Shown in pieces: positions 4,708 to 6,713 of a stretch of DNA of 6,713 nt (its first letter is position 1; the number at the start of each line of letters is the position of its first letter). Origin of the DNA: Acidobacteriota bacterium (GTDB taxonomy: Bacteria > Actinomycetota > Actinomycetes > Actinomycetales > Micrococcaceae); assembly GCA_019352125.1 (NCBI GenBank), contig JABBNV010000153.1, positions 1-6,713 on the forward strand, written 5' to 3'. Under the pieces are notes generated by a model, which was not told the DNA's origin, did no database searches, and saw only the letters and a program-made list of their open reading frames with translations. The translations under genes were made by a program, and so were the position numbers.

Positions 4708-6713
4708 TTAGTCCCCCAGGCAGGCGGGGCCCAGCAACACCTTGAGGTCACCAAACAGCGCAGGGTTCGGATTGACCCGATGGTGCAACGGCAACTTCAT
4801 GATCTTGGTGGACCCAGAGCCGTTGAGCTTCATCCGCACTTCTGTGGTGCCGTTGTGCGTCTCCAGAATCTCTTTCAGCGCCAGGAGTACGGGCTCGGTA
4901 GCCTTGTGCTCCATCATAGAAATGACCACGGGGCCGCTGCCGCCGTCGTCGCTAATATCCGGAACGGTGAGTTCCATCGCGTTGAGCGTGACAGCGCCGT
5001 CGTCGCGCTTCTGCAAGCGGCCCTTGACCACCACAATCAAGTCCTCGGCCAGCACAGAGGAAATGGGCCCATAGACCTGGCCGAAGAACATGACTTCCAT
5101 GGAACCGCCCAGATCCTCCACCTCGGCACGGGCATAGGCGTTACCGCTGGACTTGGCAATCCTCCGGGACAGGGAGGTGATCATGCCGGCGATAGTGACA
5201 ATCGCACCGTCACTGGGCCCGTCCTCCCCCAGGAGAGCGGTGATGCTTTGGTCCGCGTGCTGATCCAGCACTCCTTCCAGCCCCTGCAACGGGTGATCTG
5301 AAACGTACAGTCCCAGCATGTCCCGCTCAAAGGAGAGCTTGTCCTTCTTCTCCCACTCGGGCAGGTCTGGAACCTCTACGGCCAGCGATGGCCCGCTTCC
5401 GCCTTCCATCCCATCGAAGGCGCTGAACAGGTCAAACTGGTTGGCCGCCTCATTGCGCTTGAGCACAATCACGGAATCCACGGCTTCTTCGTGAATCAGC
5501 GCCAGCGCCCGTCGCGGATGGCCCAGTGAGTCGAAGGCTCCGGCCTTGATGAGCGATTCAATGGTGCGCTTGTTGCAGACGACGGCGGGTACCTTTTGCA
5601 GGTAGTCGCTGAAGGACGTGAATGCGCCCTTCTCGTCCCGAGCACTCACCATGGCGCGCACTACGTTGGCACCCACGTTGCGCACTGCGGCCATACCGAA
5701 GCGGATGTCCTTGCCCACTGGGGTGAAGTTCACGGAGGATTCGTTGACGTCCGGTGGGAGTACCACGATGCCCATCTTCCGGCATTCGTTGAGGTACAGC
5801 GCCAGCTTGTCCTTGTCATCGCCCACGCTGGTCAGCAGTGCTGCCATGTACTCCGCGGGGTAATGCGCCTTGAGGTACGCGGTCCAGTAAGAAACCAGCC
5901 CGTACGCTGCAGTGTGCGCTTTGTTGAAGGCGTAGTCCGCAAAAGATTCAAGAACAATCCAGAGAGCATCCATGGCGGCTTGGGAGTACCCGTTGGCCGC
6001 CATGCCGGCGAAGAAGTCTGCCTGCTGTTTGTCCAGCTCGGATTTCTTCTTCTTACCCATGGCACGACGCAAAATGTCAGCTTGGCCCAGGCTGAATCCG
6101 GCCAGTTTCTGCGCCGCCGCCATGACCTGCTCTTGATACACAATCAGGCCGTATGTACCGCCCAGAATCTCGCTGAGCGGCTCTTCGAGCTCCTTGTGAA
6201 TCGGCTCAATTTCCTGGAGTCCGTTTTTACGGAGGGCATAGTTGGTGTGTGAATTAACACCCATGGGGCCGGGTCGGTAGAGTGCCAGAACGGCGGAAAT
6301 GTCCTCAAAATTATCCGGCTTCATCAGCTTGAGAAGGGAGCGCATTGGACCGCCGTCAAGCTGGAAAACCCCCAGCGTATCTCCGCGAGCCAACAGCTCA
6401 TAGGAGGCCGCATCGTCCAGTTCCAGCGTTTCCAAATCCAGCTCAAAATCCTTGTTGAGCTGAATATTCTCCAGGGCATCGGAAATGATGGTCAGGTTGC
6501 GAAGGCCCAAGAAGTCCATTTTGATCAGCCCCAAACCCTCGCAGGTGGGGTAATCGAACTGGGTGATCACCTGGCCATCTTGTTCGCGCCGCATGATGGG
6601 GATGATGTCGATCAGCGGATCGGAGGACATAATGACGCCCGCAGCGTGCACGCCCCACTGGCGCTTCAGCCCTTCGAGCCCCAGAGCCATATCAAATACT
6701 TTTTGCGCGTCAG
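4708..6713 (-). CDS. dnaE: DNA polymerase III alpha subunit, C-terminal part (partial)
   Basis: The open frame runs to the window edge; 667 residues are visible and the N-terminal PHP domain and first catalytic aspartates lie outside. This is the catalytic subunit of the replicative polymerase. Seen in order are VHAAGVIM, then KMDFLGLRNLT, whose Asp (codon 6514-6516) corresponds to the third catalytic aspartate (E. coli Asp555), the fingers region with LYRPGPM, YQEQVM and FNKAHTAAYG, and a helix-hairpin-helix region around 5560-5710. A QFDLF sequence at 5425-5439 matches the beta-clamp-binding pentapeptide. An OB-fold comes last (about 4950-5215, from VTIAGMI to ELTVP). The strong match in all these blocks, with standard replicative-type order, argues for dnaE (DnaE1) rather than the mutasome paralogue DnaE2. 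The stop is TAA at 4708-4710. No terminator follows, so read-through into the SDR gene is possible. Confidence 0.97.
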   Translation of the reverse strand, partial: DAQKVFDMALGLEGLKRQWGVHAAGVIMSSDPLIDIIPIMRREQDGQVITQFDYPTCEGLGLIKMDFLGLRNLTIISDALENIQLNKDFELDLETLELDDAASYELLARGDTLGVFQLDGGPMRSLLKLMKPDNFEDISAVLALYRPGPMGVNSHTNYALRKNGLQEIEPIHKELEEPLSEILGGTYGLIVYQEQVMAAAQKLAGFSLGQADILRRAMGKKKKSELDKQQADFFAGMAANGYSQAAMDALWIVLESFADYAFNKAHTAAYGLVSYWTAYLKAHYPAEYMAALLTSVGDDKDKLALYLNECRKMGIVVLPPDVNESSVNFTPVGKDIRFGMAAVRNVGANVVRAMVSARDEKGAFTSFSDYLQKVPAVVCNKRTIESLIKAGAFDSLGHPRRALALIHEEAVDSVIVLKRNEAANQFDLFSAFDGMEGGSGPSLAVEVPDLPEWEKKDKLSFERDMLGLYVSDHPLQGLEGVLDQHADQSITALLGEDGPSDGAIVTIAGMITSLSRRIAKSSGNAYARAEVEDLGGSMEVMFFGQVYGPISSVLAEDLIVVVKGRLQKRDDGAVTLNAMELTVPDISDDGGSGPVVISMMEHKATEPVLLALKEILETHNGTTEVRMKLNGSGSTKIMKLPLHHRVNPNPALFGDLKVLLGPACLGD

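Noticed and set aside
5596..6252. A 218-codon open frame on the + strand inside dnaE
   Set aside because: It lies antisense to strongly conserved DnaE blocks, its translation has no recognisable domain, and long antisense frames are common in high-GC genes.
1..6713. Search for mobile elements, CRISPR repeats, tRNA genes, toxin-antitoxin pairs or a novel gene system
   Set aside because: No transposase, integrase, regular direct repeats, cloverleaf sequence or small paired regulator genes were found. Gene content is housekeeping throughout with uniform base composition by eye.

Overview
The window is ordinary chromosomal DNA from a high-GC Gram-positive bacterium. The set polyphosphate glucokinase, nrdR, hisD and dnaE, the GTG start and the actinobacterial forms of these proteins all point to Actinobacteria. 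My best guess, from remembered gene order and protein similarity, is the Micrococcaceae (Arthrobacter-like). I see no phage, insertion sequence, CRISPR, tRNA or rRNA signal, and no defence or biosynthetic gene cluster.

Layout, left to right. Positions 1-124 hold the 3' end of a + strand polyphosphate glucokinase (ppgK). It converges on nrdR (- strand, 243-755), and two strong consecutive hairpins at 155-186 and 192-231 separate the two genes. Upstream of nrdR is a 166-base gap holding a candidate promoter. Two NrdR-box-like palindromes 32 bases apart flank its -35, which suggests autoregulation. Next on the - strand come hisD (922-2271, histidinol dehydrogenase) and, 9 bases upstream of it, a four-helix membrane protein of unknown function (2281-2838); these two look like one transcript. 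A divergent + strand pair follows: a flavin reductase-like protein (2957-3493) and a small two-helix membrane protein (3541-3786). The right-hand side is again - strand: a short-chain dehydrogenase (3874-4632) with a U-tract terminator at its 3' end and a possible leaderless start, and then the C-terminal 667 residues of the replicative DNA polymerase III alpha subunit, dnaE (4708 to beyond 6713).

Functionally this is a housekeeping neighbourhood. DnaE consumes dNTPs, NrdR senses nucleotide state and represses ribonucleotide reductase genes, HisD completes histidine synthesis, and PpgK phosphorylates glucose with polyphosphate. The flavin reductase and the SDR are generic redox enzymes whose substrates cannot be read from the sequence. 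The most noteworthy signal is regulatory: the tandem NrdR-box-like sites over the nrdR promoter, just after the hisD stop codon. I did not find a previously undescribed system.
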